From contig NZ_FWXL01000008.1 of the NCBI RefSeq assembly GCF_900176395.1, positions 101,849 to 165,848 of the forward strand: a stretch of 64,000 nucleotides of DNA. Direction: 5' to 3'. The first letter of the stretch is position 1. Each line of letters opens with the position of its first letter. Positions 25,662 to 34,535 of the stretch are shown in pieces. The translations under genes were made by a program, and so were the position numbers. The notes under the pieces were generated by a model. The model did no database searches. It saw nothing but the letters and a program-made list of their open reading frames with translations, and had not been told where the DNA came from. This DNA comes from Novosphingobium sp. B1 (GTDB lineage: Bacteria > Pseudomonadota > Alphaproteobacteria > Sphingomonadales > Sphingomonadaceae).

Positions 25662-26987
25662 GTGACTGTCCAGTTTCCGCCGCTTGCCCCCGCACCCGCT
25701 CGCGGGCTCGATCCGCTGGTTTCGGCAACCACCCGCGTGACCGTGCTGGGCCTCGGCTATGTCGGGTTGCCGCTGGCCGTGGCGCTGGCCAGGCAGTTCT
25801 TCGTCACCGGCTTCGATATCGACAGGCAACGCATTGCCGAGCTTTCCGAAGGCCATGACCGCACGCGCGAGATCGAGGCGGAACGGCTGGCGAAATCGAG
25901 CCTTGGCCTGACTTCGGACGCGGCAGTGTGCCCGCCGAGCGACTTCTACATCGTTACCGTGCCCACCCCCATCGATGCACACAACCGCCCGGACCTGCGG
26001 CTGGTCGAAGCCGCCTCGCGCACGGTCGGCGCGATGCTGCCCGATGCCGTGGCCGAAGGTCGCGCGCCCGTCGTGGTGTTCGAGAGCACCGTCTATCCGG
26101 GCGTGACCGAGGACATCTGCGGGCCGATTCTGGAGCAGGTTTCAGGCCTGAAGTGCGGCGTGGATTTCTTCCTTGGCTACAGCCCGGAGCGCATCAACCC
26201 CGGTGACCGCGAACACACCATCGACCGCATCACCAAGGTCGTTTCCGGCCAGACGCCCGAAGTGCTCGACCGCGTGGCAGACCTCTACGGTGCGATCACT
26301 TCGGGCGGGGTGTTCCGCGCGGCATCGATCAAGGCGGCCGAGGCGGCCAAGGTGATCGAGAATGCGCAGCGCGACATCAACATCGCCTTCATGAACGAGA
26401 TCACGCAGATCTTCTCGAAGATGGACCTGTCGGTTTGGGACGTGCTGGCGGCGGCAGGCACGAAGTGGAACTTCCTGCCGTTCACGCCCGGTCTTGTCGG
26501 CGGGCACTGCATCGGCGTCGACCCCTATTACCTCTCGGCCCGCGCAGAAGCCTTGGGCCACGATCCGCAAGTGATCCTGGCGGGGCGCGGGGTGAACGAC
26601 GGCATGGCGCAGTGGGTCGCACGTGAACTGCACGCGCAGCGCGGCGGAAAGCCGGGATCTGCGCTGGTTCTCGGCCTGACGTTCAAGGAAAACGTGCCCG
26701 ACCTGCGCAATTCCAAGGTCGCCGACGTGATCGCCGAACTGCAGGCGCTGGGACACCAGGTCGCCGTCCACGATCCTCACGCCGACAATGCCGAGGCACT
26801 GCTGGAATATGGCCTGCATCTTGAAGGCGATGCCTTCGACCAGAGCTACGACCTCGTGTTCCTCGCCGTGCCGCACCAGTACTACCTTGCGGCGGGCGCG
26901 GATCGCATCGCCGCGCTGGTGGCGCCGGGCGGCACGCTGGCCGACCTCAAGGGCGTGCTGGGCGAGCGGGCGGACTGGAAACTTTGA
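25662..26987 (+). CDS. Nucleotide sugar dehydrogenase, TviB/WbpA type
   Basis: A 441-residue UDP-sugar dehydrogenase. It has VLGLGYVGLPLAVALARQF, IVTVPTPIDAHNRPDLRL, VFESTVYPGVTED, the catalytic Cys in PGLVGGHCIGVDPYYL and LGLTFKENVPDLRNS. The VPTPIDxxNxPDL and VYPGxTE blocks point to the TviB/VipA group that makes UDP-GlcNAcA (or UDP-GalNAcA), distinct from the WecC encoded next door. Start is GTG at 25662. The epimerase follows in the same direction, as in capsule clusters. Confidence 0.85.
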   Translation: MTVQFPPLAPAPARGLDPLVSATTRVTVLGLGYVGLPLAVALARQFFVTGFDIDRQRIAELSEGHDRTREIEAERLAKSSLGLTSDAAVCPPSDFYIVTVPTPIDAHNRPDLRLVEAASRTVGAMLPDAVAEGRAPVVVFESTVYPGVTEDICGPILEQVSGLKCGVDFFLGYSPERINPGDREHTIDRITKVVSGQTPEVLDRVADLYGAITSGGVFRAASIKAAEAAKVIENAQRDINIAFMNEITQIFSKMDLSVWDVLAAAGTKWNFLPFTPGLVGGHCIGVDPYYLSARAEALGHDPQVILAGRGVNDGMAQWVARELHAQRGGKPGSALVLGLTFKENVPDLRNSKVADVIAELQALGHQVAVHDPHADNAEALLEYGLHLEGDAFDQSYDLVFLAVPHQYYLAAGADRIAALVAPGGTLADLKGVLGERADWKL

Positions 26988-27033
26988 CTTTTCAGACTTA
27001 CGCTGACGCAAATTTCTTGAAGGTGAAGCCAAC

Positions 27034-28032
27034 TTGAGAGTTCTTGTTACCGGAGCCGCCGGCTTCATCGGCTATTCGCTCATCACCCGCCTTCTCGCGC
27101 GCGGCGACGAGGTCGTGGGCGTCGATATCGTCAACGATTACTACGACGTAAGGCTCAAGGAAGCGCGGCTGGCGCGGCTTGTCGAACAGGGGGGAAGCCG
27201 CTTCTCGTTCTGCCGCACCGACTTTGCCGACTATGCTGGCCTCACCGCAGCGCTCGCCGACAAGCCGTTCGAACGCATCGTCCATCTCGGCGCCCAGGCG
27301 GGCGTGCGCTATTCGATCGAGAACCCGCATGCCTATGTGCAGGCGAACCTGGTCGGCCATCTCAACCTGCTCGAAGTCGCGCGTCATCGCGGGGCCGAGC
27401 ACATGGTCTATGCCAGCTCATCCTCGGTCTATGGCGGCAACACCAAGCTGCCCTTCTCGGTCGATGACCGGGTCGACCACCCGATGTCGCTCTATGCCGC
27501 CACCAAGAAGGCGGACGAACTGATGAGCGAAACTTACGCCCACCTCTACCGCCTGCCGCTGACCGGTTTGCGCTTCTTTACCGTCTATGGCCCATGGGGC
27601 CGGCCCGACATGATGATGTGGCTGTTCACCAAGGCAATTCTTGCCGGCGAGCCGATCAACGTCTTCAACCACGGTGACATGTACCGCGATTTCACCTTCA
27701 TAGATGACATCGTCTCGGGCGTGATCGCCTGCCTTGACAATCCCCCGCCCGACGATGGCACGATCAAGGCTGGCGGCAGCGAAAAGCCGCACCGCCTCTA
27801 CAATATCGGCAATCACAAGTCCGAACACCTGATGAAGGTCATCGGCATTCTGGAAGAGCAGCTGGGCCGCAAGGCCGAGATGAACCTGATGCCGATGCAG
27901 CCCGGCGACGTCCGCCAGTCCTTCGCCGACATCGACGCCATCTCTGGCGATCTTGGCTACCAGCCGACCACCAGCATCGACGTCGGCGTGCCGAAATTCG
28001 TGGCGTGGTACAAGGACTACCACGGCCTCTGA
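27034..28032 (+). CDS. NAD-dependent epimerase, UDP-glucuronate 4-epimerase-like
   Basis: A 332-residue extended SDR: VLVTGAAGFIGYSLITRLLA (NAD site), DIVNDYYDVRLKEARL (typical of UDP-GlcA epimerases), GAQAGVRYSIENPHAYVQAN, catalytic SSSSVYGG and YAATKKADEL (YxxxK), then GLRFFTVYGPWGRPDMM. It would convert UDP-GlcA to UDP-GalA; an action on the N-acetylated uronic acid made by the gene upstream is also possible. The start is a TTG at 27034 preceded by GGTGAAG, a weaker initiation site than its neighbours. It ends 9 bp before the convergent YkgJ gene. Confidence 0.86.
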   Translation: MRVLVTGAAGFIGYSLITRLLARGDEVVGVDIVNDYYDVRLKEARLARLVEQGGSRFSFCRTDFADYAGLTAALADKPFERIVHLGAQAGVRYSIENPHAYVQANLVGHLNLLEVARHRGAEHMVYASSSSVYGGNTKLPFSVDDRVDHPMSLYAATKKADELMSETYAHLYRLPLTGLRFFTVYGPWGRPDMMMWLFTKAILAGEPINVFNHGDMYRDFTFIDDIVSGVIACLDNPPPDDGTIKAGGSEKPHRLYNIGNHKSEHLMKVIGILEEQLGRKAEMNLMPMQPGDVRQSFADIDAISGDLGYQPTTSIDVGVPKFVAWYKDYHGL

Positions 28033-28041
28033 TCTGCCACC

Positions 28042-28803
28042 TCAGGCGGCCAATTGATCCTCGAACGAAGCGAGATAGCCCTGCCCGGCTGGCGCAAGCC
28101 GGACGGGGCAATCGAGATCTGACAGCATGGCATAAGTCGGCGCGCGGTTGGTGACGATGGTCCAATTCTGGTCAGGCACGTCAGCAAGTGCTTCTGACGC
28201 CTCGATCGCTTCGAGCAAGGCGGCAGGCGTCACTTCGCACACTGCAAGACCCTCCCCTGCAAGGGCGGCATCGGCAAAACCCAGAACGGCGGCGATGCGC
28301 GCCTTGGAGGCGACGTCGGCGACCTGGGCGGCGCGATGGGCAGCAAGGATCATCGCCGCCTCGGCATTTACGGCTACGCCGTCGCGTTCGATCACCGGAA
28401 GGCCGGGTTCCCATGCTTCGGGCGGGCACTTTCGCCGGGCCGGGACCATTGCCTCGAACGGGCGGCTTTCCAGCGGATAGATCCGGCAGATGCGCGGGCG
28501 ATCCTGATAATTGCCGCAGCGCATGTCAGGCAGGAGATGCGGGCACGGTCCGTCATGATGCGCCACCAGCCGCAGATTGATCCGGAATGGAACGTCCCCA
28601 ACGCTGGCCGAGGATGTCGTCGCGGCACGCCATTGTAGCGCAGGATCGTCTGCGCCCGCCTCATCTGCCCAAGGCCAGGCCTCTGCCAGCAAGTCCACCC
28701 GATGCCCGCGCCCCGCCCACGCCTGTGCTTCGGCGACGGAAAGCGTCAGTCTGAGATCATGGCAACAGCGCCCGCACTGGGTACAATCGAAACATACGTC
28801 CAT
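28042..28803 (-). CDS. YkgJ-type cysteine-cluster protein
   Basis: A 253-residue protein with the CxxCGxCCxxL signature near the N-terminus (FDCTQCGRCCHDLRLTLS) and a second set, HDGPCPHLLPDMRCGNYQDR then PRICRIYPLESR. This matches the CxxCxxCC zinc/iron chelate-binding family (YkgJ), thought to bind Zn or Fe-S. The C-terminal 100 residues are specific to sphingomonads. The biological role is unknown. Confidence 0.82.
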   Translation of the reverse strand: MDVCFDCTQCGRCCHDLRLTLSVAEAQAWAGRGHRVDLLAEAWPWADEAGADDPALQWRAATTSSASVGDVPFRINLRLVAHHDGPCPHLLPDMRCGNYQDRPRICRIYPLESRPFEAMVPARRKCPPEAWEPGLPVIERDGVAVNAEAAMILAAHRAAQVADVASKARIAAVLGFADAALAGEGLAVCEVTPAALLEAIEASEALADVPDQNWTIVTNRAPTYAMLSDLDCPVRLAPAGQGYLASFEDQLAA

Positions 28804-28869
28804 GACCCAGTTCTAGGCCATGGCCCGCGCCCGAGACAGCGCAACAGCGCCGACTCTGGAGCGGTTGAT

Positions 28870-29643
28870 CTAGCCGATGCGCAGCACCACGATCACGCCA
28901 CTTTCGTTGGTCATACTGCCCATCGGCATACGCACCGCATCTGCGCGTGCGCGAGCAAGGATTTCAGGCGCAACTTCCGCATCGTGAACCACAACGTCGG
29001 CCTGCCCCAGCAGCCGTGCTGTACGCAGTGTAAGATCTTCGGGATCGTTCGATGTCAGGACTATCTCGAAGTGGCCTGATTGCCCTTCTTCACCCGAGGC
29101 AAGCCAGGTGCCAACCTTCGCTTCGCTACCGGCGCGGAACAGGTCGAGGTCACCCCCTTCGTCGAGCGCGGCATCCAGCGCGCGGCGACGGTCGGCGACC
29201 GTGGACCAGCGCTGGCGCATGCCGTCGCGCGCGTCCTCCAGCGCGCGGGCCAGCGCGCCGAGACCTTGGGGCAGCAGGCGCTCCAGGCGCAAACGCAGGA
29301 TCTTGGCCAATCCCGCAGAAGCCCCGCCCGTGCCCACGGCAATCAACACCGGGTCGCGGTCGAGGATGGAGGGCGTGGTGAAATCGCAAAGTTCGGGCCG
29401 GTCGACCACATTGACCAGCAGGCCGGCACAGCGCAGCCGGATCGCGTCACCTTCAGCCATTGCCGGGTTGTCGTGCGCAACGAAGGCAAGGCGGGCACCG
29501 TCATCGATGCCTGCATTGATATCGCGGTAGATCACCCCGCCCGCCCGCTCGATCAGGCGCTGCTTGGCTTCGGCCGCATCCCCCTCGCCCAGCAGGATGA
29601 CCGGCTGGCCCGCGATGCGGTGGAAGAGGGGGAGCGACTGCAT
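28870..29643 (-). CDS. Siroheme synthase N-terminal domain (precorrin-2 dehydrogenase/ferrochelatase-like)
   Basis: A 257-residue protein that begins MQSLPLFHRIAGQPVILLGE with the NAD-binding glycine motif, then LAFVAHDNPAM and NVVDRPELCDFTTPSILDRD, diagnostic of the CysG N-domain (Met8p-like), which oxidises precorrin-2 and inserts iron to give siroheme. The C-terminal methyltransferase domain is absent; the last 80 residues (FEIVLTSNDPEDLTLRTARL) resemble only the beginning of it. It follows lysA with a 3-bp gap. Siroheme serves sulfite/nitrite reductase. Confidence 0.85.
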   Translation of the reverse strand: MQSLPLFHRIAGQPVILLGEGDAAEAKQRLIERAGGVIYRDINAGIDDGARLAFVAHDNPAMAEGDAIRLRCAGLLVNVVDRPELCDFTTPSILDRDPVLIAVGTGGASAGLAKILRLRLERLLPQGLGALARALEDARDGMRQRWSTVADRRRALDAALDEGGDLDLFRAGSEAKVGTWLASGEEGQSGHFEIVLTSNDPEDLTLRTARLLGQADVVVHDAEVAPEILARARADAVRMPMGSMTNESGVIVVLRIG

Positions 29644-29646
29644 GCC

Positions 29647-30906
29647 TTACTTCAGGAAATCCGGCACGCGCTCGGCGGCAAGGATCGTGGCGGGATCGAT
29701 GCGGTCGGCCACCACGGCCCACTTGTCGCCATCGACCATGACCTCGGGCACGAGGGGCCGCGAATTGTAGGTATTGGCCATCGTCGCGCCATAGGCACCC
29801 GCCGTGCGGAAGACGGCCAGATCGCCGCGCCCGACCCTGTCGATGGTGCGGGCCATGGCAAATGTATCCGAGCTTTCGCAGATCGGGCCGACGATGTTGG
29901 CAGTGAAGGTCTCGCCATTGGGCTGGACCGCCGCGAAATCATGCCACGCATCGTAAAGCGCCGGACGCGCCAGATCGTTCATCGCGGCATCGACCACGAC
30001 CCACGGATTGCTGGCGCCTTCCTTCACACGGATCACCTCGGTCACCAGCACACCGGTGTTGCCGGTGATGACGCGGCCCGGTTCGAACATCAATGTGACG
30101 CCCCAGTTGCCGGTGACGCGCGCGACCATGGCGGCATATTCGGCAGGCTGCGGGAAGGCTTCGCCCGCGCGATAGGGCACGCCGATTCCGCCGCCCAGGT
30201 CCATGTGCGTGACCGAATGGCCCGCCGCGCGGATCTCTTCCATCAAGCCGCCAACCTTGTTGAAGGCGGCTTCCAGCGGCTCGAGCTTCGACAATTGGCT
30301 GCCGATATGCAGCGTGAGGCCACGCATGTTGAGGCCCGGCGCATTGGCGAGCCGTCCGTAGATGGCGGCTGCACGGTCGAACGGGACGCCGAACTTGTTC
30401 TCGGCCTTGCCGGTGGAGATCTTGCCGTGCGTTCCGGCATCGACGTCCGGATTCACGCGCAGGGCGGCCGAGGCGACCTTGCCCATCGAAGCGGCGATTT
30501 CGGCGAGTTCGAGGCCCTCTTCCTCGCTTTCGAGGTTGAACTGGCCAATGCCGGCTTCGATGCCACGGCGCATTTCGGCAGCCGTCTTGCCAACGCCCGA
30601 GAACACGATGCCATCGGGTGCCATGCCCGCCGCCAGCGCCCGCTCCATCTCGCCGCCAGAGACGACATCGGCCCCGTAGCCTTCGGCCGCCAGCACCTTG
30701 AGCACGGCGAGGTTCGGGTTGGACTTCACCGCAAAGGCGATCTTCACGTCGCGCAGGATGCCCAGCGCATCGCGGAACACCCGGGCGTGGCGGGTCAGCG
30801 TCGCGCGGGAATAGACGTAGACGGGCGTGCCGACTTCTGCCGCGATCACCGGCAGGGGCACGTTCTCGGCGCAGAGCACGCCGTTATGCTGTTCGAAATG
30901 GTCCAT
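29647..30906 (-). CDS. lysA: Diaminopimelate decarboxylase
   Basis: A 419-residue PLP enzyme performing the last step of lysine synthesis. Visible: TPVYVYSRATLTRHARVF, FAVKSNPNLAVLKVLAAEG (PLP lysine), GFGADVVSGGEMERAL-type block, HIGSQLSKLEP, DLGGGIGVPYRAGE, MFEPGRVITGNTG, and the dimer-site CESSDTFA and GAYGATMANTYNSRP. It lies in the argH-lptM-lysA operon order common in proteobacteria. Confidence 0.95.
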   Translation of the reverse strand: MDHFEQHNGVLCAENVPLPVIAAEVGTPVYVYSRATLTRHARVFRDALGILRDVKIAFAVKSNPNLAVLKVLAAEGYGADVVSGGEMERALAAGMAPDGIVFSGVGKTAAEMRRGIEAGIGQFNLESEEEGLELAEIAASMGKVASAALRVNPDVDAGTHGKISTGKAENKFGVPFDRAAAIYGRLANAPGLNMRGLTLHIGSQLSKLEPLEAAFNKVGGLMEEIRAAGHSVTHMDLGGGIGVPYRAGEAFPQPAEYAAMVARVTGNWGVTLMFEPGRVITGNTGVLVTEVIRVKEGASNPWVVVDAAMNDLARPALYDAWHDFAAVQPNGETFTANIVGPICESSDTFAMARTIDRVGRGDLAVFRTAGAYGATMANTYNSRPLVPEVMVDGDKWAVVADRIDPATILAAERVPDFLK

Positions 30907-30915
30907 CGGAAAGTC

Positions 30916-31167
30916 TCAGTCTTCGGGAGGCAGGTCGAAAGGATCGTCTTCGCGATCCTGCGAGCGGCGACGCGGCTCGACATTGCGCGCAGGGGCTGCC
31001 TGCGCGGGAGGTTTGAGCAGATCGTCCGCTCCCGGCTGGACTTCGCGGCCATAGGGGATCGGCGGTGGCGTCTGGTCCGGTGCCAGCTTGAGTTCGGCCC
31101 TGTTGCCGCAGGCCCCAAGAGCAAGCGCGGCCAGGCTGACCAGCACGATATTGCGCGAAACGCTCAA
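30916..31167 (-). CDS. LptM/YifL-like small lipoprotein
   Basis: An 83-residue lipoprotein: signal sequence [16 protein letters not shown] with lipobox LGAC, then [18 protein letters not shown] and a disordered acidic tail. Position between argH and lysA and the Cys-Gly-x-x-x-x-L-K/P-rich opening are those of LptM (YifL), a lipoprotein that helps mature the LptD LPS translocon. The start is a TTG whose last two bases overlap the argH TGA. The LptM assignment rests on synteny and the short motif. Confidence 0.7.
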   Translation of the reverse strand: MSVSRNIVLVSLAALALGACGNRAELKLAPDQTPPPIPYGREVQPGADDLLKPPAQAAPARNVEPRRRSQDREDDPFDLPPED

Positions 31168-32573
31168 GCCGATTCCTCCAGCCCCAGCGCAGCGCGCGCC
31201 TGGGCGACGCGCTTCCTTACCTCGTCCGGCGCGGTTCCGCCATGGCTGCAACGCGCCGCAACGCTCGCCTCGACCGAAAGCGCGGCATAGACGCGGTCGT
31301 CGATGCGGGCATCGATCCCCTTGAGGTCTTCGATCGAAAGCTGATCGAGCGCGATGCCCCGCGATTCTGCCAGCTTCACGGCAGAACCGGTGATGTGATG
31401 CGCTTCGCGGAACGGGATGTTGGCCTGCCGCACCAGCCAATCGGCAAGGTCGGTGGCGGTGGCATAGCCCAGTTCGGCGGCGGCGCGCATACGGTCGGTG
31501 CGGAACTTCGCTTCGGCGACCATGCCGGTCATCGCGGCGATCGAAAGGGCCAGCAGCGACGCTGCCTCGAACACCGGCGGCTTGTCGTCCTGCATGTCCT
31601 TTGAATAGGCCAGCGGCAGGCCCTTCATCGTGATCATCAGCGCGGTCAGGCAGCCGACGATGCGCCCGGAATGGCCGCGAACCAGTTCGGCGGCATCGGG
31701 GTTCTTCTTCTGCGGCATGATCGAGCTGCCGGTCGACAGGCTGTCAGGCAGGGTCACGAAGCCGAAGGGCTGGCTCGCCCAGATGATGAACTCTTCGGCC
31801 AGACGCGAAAGGTGCAGCGAGCATTGCGCAGCGGCCATCAGGTAATCGAGCGCGAAATCGCGGTCGGACACCGAATCGAGGCTGTTGTCGGTCGGCCCGT
31901 CAAAGCCCAGCGCTTCTGCCGTGCGGAAGCGGTCGATGGGAAAGCCCGTGCCCGCAAGTGCCGCGGCGCCCAAGGGACTGCGGTTCATGCGGCTGCGCGC
32001 ATCGGCAAAGCGCGAACGATCCCGCCCGATCATCTCGTAATAGGCCATGAGGTGATGGCCGAGCGTTACCGGCTGCGCGGTCTGCAGGTGCGTGAACCCG
32101 GGCATGATCGAGCCCGCATGTTCGCCCGCGCGGGAGACCAGCGCGACCTGCAATTGCCTGAGGCCCAGTTCTGCCTGATCCATCGCATCGCGGACCCACA
32201 GGCGGAAGTCGGTGGCGACCTGGTCGTTGCGGCTGCGCGCGGTGTGGAGGCGACCTGCCGCCGGACCGATCAGTTCGGCAAGGCGGCTTTCGGTGGTCAT
32301 GTGAATGTCTTCAAGGTCCCAGTTCTCGGGGACTCCGTTGGCTTCATATTCCGCCGCCACCTTGTCGAGGCCATCGGCGATCAGTGCCGCATCCTCGCCC
32401 GAGACGATGCCCTGCGCGCCGAGCATGTCCACATGGGCCTTTGACGCGGCGATGTCCTGCCGCCACAAGGCCTTGTCGAAGGGAATCGAGGCATTGATCT
32501 CGCGCATGATCGCCGAGGGACCGCCTGCGAAGCGCCCACCCCACATCTGGTTGGAGCCCGAATTGTCGCTCAT
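31164..32573 (-). CDS. argH: Argininosuccinate lyase
   Basis: A 469-residue fumarase-superfamily enzyme splitting argininosuccinate into arginine and fumarate. Key parts: [60 protein letters not shown], and the catalytic-serine signature [19 protein letters not shown]. It could start at ATG 32573 or nine codons later at MWGGRF. The first option makes its start codon overlap that of the divergent tlpA gene. Confidence 0.95.
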   Translation of the reverse strand: MSDNSGSNQMWGGRFAGGPSAIMREINASIPFDKALWRQDIAASKAHVDMLGAQGIVSGEDAALIADGLDKVAAEYEANGVPENWDLEDIHMTTESRLAELIGPAAGRLHTARSRNDQVATDFRLWVRDAMDQAELGLRQLQVALVSRAGEHAGSIMPGFTHLQTAQPVTLGHHLMAYYEMIGRDRSRFADARSRMNRSPLGAAALAGTGFPIDRFRTAEALGFDGPTDNSLDSVSDRDFALDYLMAAAQCSLHLSRLAEEFIIWASQPFGFVTLPDSLSTGSSIMPQKKNPDAAELVRGHSGRIVGCLTALMITMKGLPLAYSKDMQDDKPPVFEAASLLALSIAAMTGMVAEAKFRTDRMRAAAELGYATATDLADWLVRQANIPFREAHHITGSAVKLAESRGIALDQLSIEDLKGIDARIDDRVYAALSVEASVAARCSHGGTAPDEVRKRVAQARAALGLEESA

Positions 32574-33156
32574 GTCCGTCCGCCCGCTCGTGTTGCTAAT
32601 GCTGGTCCCGGCCCTTGCCGTCGCGGGGTGCGATAGGCAAGGCCAGCGCGACTCGCAACCGCAGAGCAGCCCCTCCGCTACGGAAACTGCGGGCGAGAAG
32701 AAGTTCAACGGCACTCTGGACATCAGCAACCGGGGCAAGGACATGCCCGATTTCACGGTGACCGACCCATCGGGCAAGGCCCTCAAGCTGCGCGATCTCA
32801 AGGGAACACCGGTGCTGGTCAACGTCTGGGCGACGTGGTGCGGCCCGTGCAAGCTGGAGATGCCCGAACTCGACAAGCTGGCCTCGGACAACAAGGGCAA
32901 GCTGCGCGTCCTGACCATCGCGCAGGACATCGAAGGCGCGGCAAAAGTCTCGCCCTACTTTGCCGAAAACAAGTTCGCCGCGCTGGAGCCGTGGCTCGAT
33001 CCGGAAAACAACTTCGGCTTCTTCTACGAAACCGGCGTGCTGCCGACCACCGTGCTTTATGACAAGGACGGCAAGGAAGTCTGGCGCATGATCGGAGCGC
33101 ACGACTGGTCGGGCCCGAGGACAGCAGCGATGCTCGCCGATACTTTGGGACAGTAG
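32572..33156 (+). CDS. TlpA-like thiol-disulfide oxidoreductase lipoprotein
   Basis: A 194-residue periplasmic thioredoxin-fold protein: signal sequence [17 protein letters not shown] with lipobox VAGC, then [20 protein letters not shown], active site [20 protein letters not shown] (WCGPC) and the cis-proline [14 protein letters not shown]. Such proteins keep cytochrome c or copper-site cysteines reduced. It diverges from argH with overlapping start codons. Confidence 0.92.
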   Translation: MSVRPLVLLMLVPALAVAGCDRQGQRDSQPQSSPSATETAGEKKFNGTLDISNRGKDMPDFTVTDPSGKALKLRDLKGTPVLVNVWATWCGPCKLEMPELDKLASDNKGKLRVLTIAQDIEGAAKVSPYFAENKFAALEPWLDPENNFGFFYETGVLPTTVLYDKDGKEVWRMIGAHDWSGPRTAAMLADTLGQ

Positions 33157-33169
33157 GCCCAAACATCAT

Positions 33170-33253
33170 TTGACATATTGGCCCGCGCCACTAGGGCGGT
33201 CGGCGGGCCACGCGGTCCCAACGCCGCGCGTGCTCTCTGTAAGGAGAGACTAC
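33170..33253 (+). promoter_or_regulatory. serC leader: promoter element plus candidate alphaproteobacterial serC RNA motif
   Basis: TTGACA at 33170 is a likely -35 element. Downstream are two hairpins, GGCCCGC/GCGGGCC (33180-33186 with 33203-33209) and CGCGG/CCGCG (33211-33215 with 33224-33228), then CTCTC (33233) able to pair with GAGAG (33244), which contains the ribosome binding site AAGGAG. The last two directly precede the serC start. This layout resembles the serC RNA motif described upstream of serC-serA operons in alphaproteobacteria. A covariance-model search (RF00517) would decide. The match is by context and structure, not by alignment. Confidence 0.5.
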
Positions 33254-34393
33254 ATGTCTGCTACGATTCCGGCTCGCAAGCCTGCGCGCCCCTATTTCTC
33301 GTCCGGTCCCTGCGCCAAGCCGCCCGGATATTCCCCCGAAAAGCTCGCCACCGAATCGCTGGGCCGCTCGCACCGCGCCAAGATCGGCAAGACGCGCCTT
33401 CAGTATTGCATCGACCTGATGCGCGAAGTGCTGCAGCTGCCCGATACGCACCGCATCGGTATCGTTCCGGGGTCTGATACCGGCGCTTTCGAAATGGCGA
33501 TGTGGACGATGTTAGGCGCTCGCCCAGTCACCACGCTGGCATGGGAATCGTTCGGTGAAGGTTGGGTTACGGATGCTGCCAAGCAGCTCAAGCTCGATCC
33601 CACGGTGCTTCGCGCCGACTATGGTCAGATCCCCGATCTGAACGCGATCGACTGGTCGAACGACGTGCTGTTCACCTGGAACGGCACCACCTCGGGCGTG
33701 CGCGTGCCGAACGCCGATTTCATCCCCGCGGACCGCGAGGGCCTGTCCTTCGCCGACGCCACCTCGGCAGTCTTCGCCTACGACAGCGACTGGTCGAAGA
33801 TCGACGTTGCCACCTTCTCCTGGCAGAAGGTGCTTGGCGGCGAAGGCGGCCACGGCGTGCTGATCCTCGGGCCCCGCGCGGTCGAGCGGCTCGAGACCTA
33901 CACCCCTGCATGGCCGCTGCCCAAGGTGTTCCGCCTCGTTTCGAAGGGCAAGCTGGCCGAAGGCGTGTTCAAGGGCGAGACGATCAACACCCCGTCGATG
34001 CTCGCGGTCGAAGACGCGATCTTCGCGCTCGAATGGGCCAAGGGCCTCGGCGGCCTTGAGGGCCTCAAGGCGCGCAGCGACGCCAATGCGGCCGCGCTGA
34101 ACAAGATCGTCGAAGAGCGTTCGTGGCTCTCGCACCTCGCCGCTGACGAAGCAACCCGGTCGAAGACCTCGGTCTGCCTTTCGGTCGAAGGCGCGGACGC
34201 AGACTTCATCAAGAAGTTTGCCGGCCTGCTCGAGAAGCAGGGCGCAGCCTACGATATCGCCGGTTACCGCGATGCCCCGGCTGGCCTGCGCATCTGGTGT
34301 GGCGCGACCGTGAACGCCGAAGACATCGCCGACCTCGGCCCGTGGCTCGACTGGGCCTACGAGACGACCAAGGCCGAACTGGCCCCTGCCTGA
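33254..34393 (+). CDS. serC: Phosphoserine aminotransferase
   Basis: A 379-residue class V PLP aminotransferase converting 3-phosphohydroxypyruvate to phosphoserine (also used in PLP synthesis). It starts with PARPYFSSGPCAKPPGYS, typical of the alphaproteobacterial subgroup, with GIVPGSDTGAFEMAMW, FTWNGTTSGVRVPN, and the PLP lysine in ATFSWQKVLGGEGGHGV. ATG 33254 follows AAGGAG. serA lies 142 bp downstream, in the same operon. Confidence 0.95.
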   Translation: MSATIPARKPARPYFSSGPCAKPPGYSPEKLATESLGRSHRAKIGKTRLQYCIDLMREVLQLPDTHRIGIVPGSDTGAFEMAMWTMLGARPVTTLAWESFGEGWVTDAAKQLKLDPTVLRADYGQIPDLNAIDWSNDVLFTWNGTTSGVRVPNADFIPADREGLSFADATSAVFAYDSDWSKIDVATFSWQKVLGGEGGHGVLILGPRAVERLETYTPAWPLPKVFRLVSKGKLAEGVFKGETINTPSMLAVEDAIFALEWAKGLGGLEGLKARSDANAAALNKIVEERSWLSHLAADEATRSKTSVCLSVEGADADFIKKFAGLLEKQGAAYDIAGYRDAPAGLRIWCGATVNAEDIADLGPWLDWAYETTKAELAPA

Positions 34394-34456
34394 TCTTCGG
34401 GGCCAAATTTACGGGGCTGATATACGCGGCCTGATTTTCCTTACCCACTTGGCGTC

Positions 34457-34477
34457 ACCCCGGACTTGATCCGGGGT
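34457..34477. repeat. Intergenic palindromic repeat (REP-like)
   Basis: ACCCCGGA-CTTGA-TCCGGGGT is a perfect 8-bp palindrome with a 5-nt loop in the serC-serA gap. Sequences of this kind (CCCCGGACTTGATCCGGGG) occur many times between genes of sphingomonads and related alphaproteobacteria. It may stabilise mRNA or act as a partial attenuator between serC and serA. Confidence 0.7.
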
Positions 34478-34535
34478 CCCGCTTCCTCTTCCTCCCGCGC
34501 AAGCAAAGCGGGACGACGAATTGAAGGAACGTACC

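Noticed and set aside
29080..31290. A 736-codon plus-strand open frame
   Set aside because: It is antisense to siroheme synthase, lysA and the lipoprotein gene; composition (His/Arg/Ala) is that of a high-GC shadow frame.
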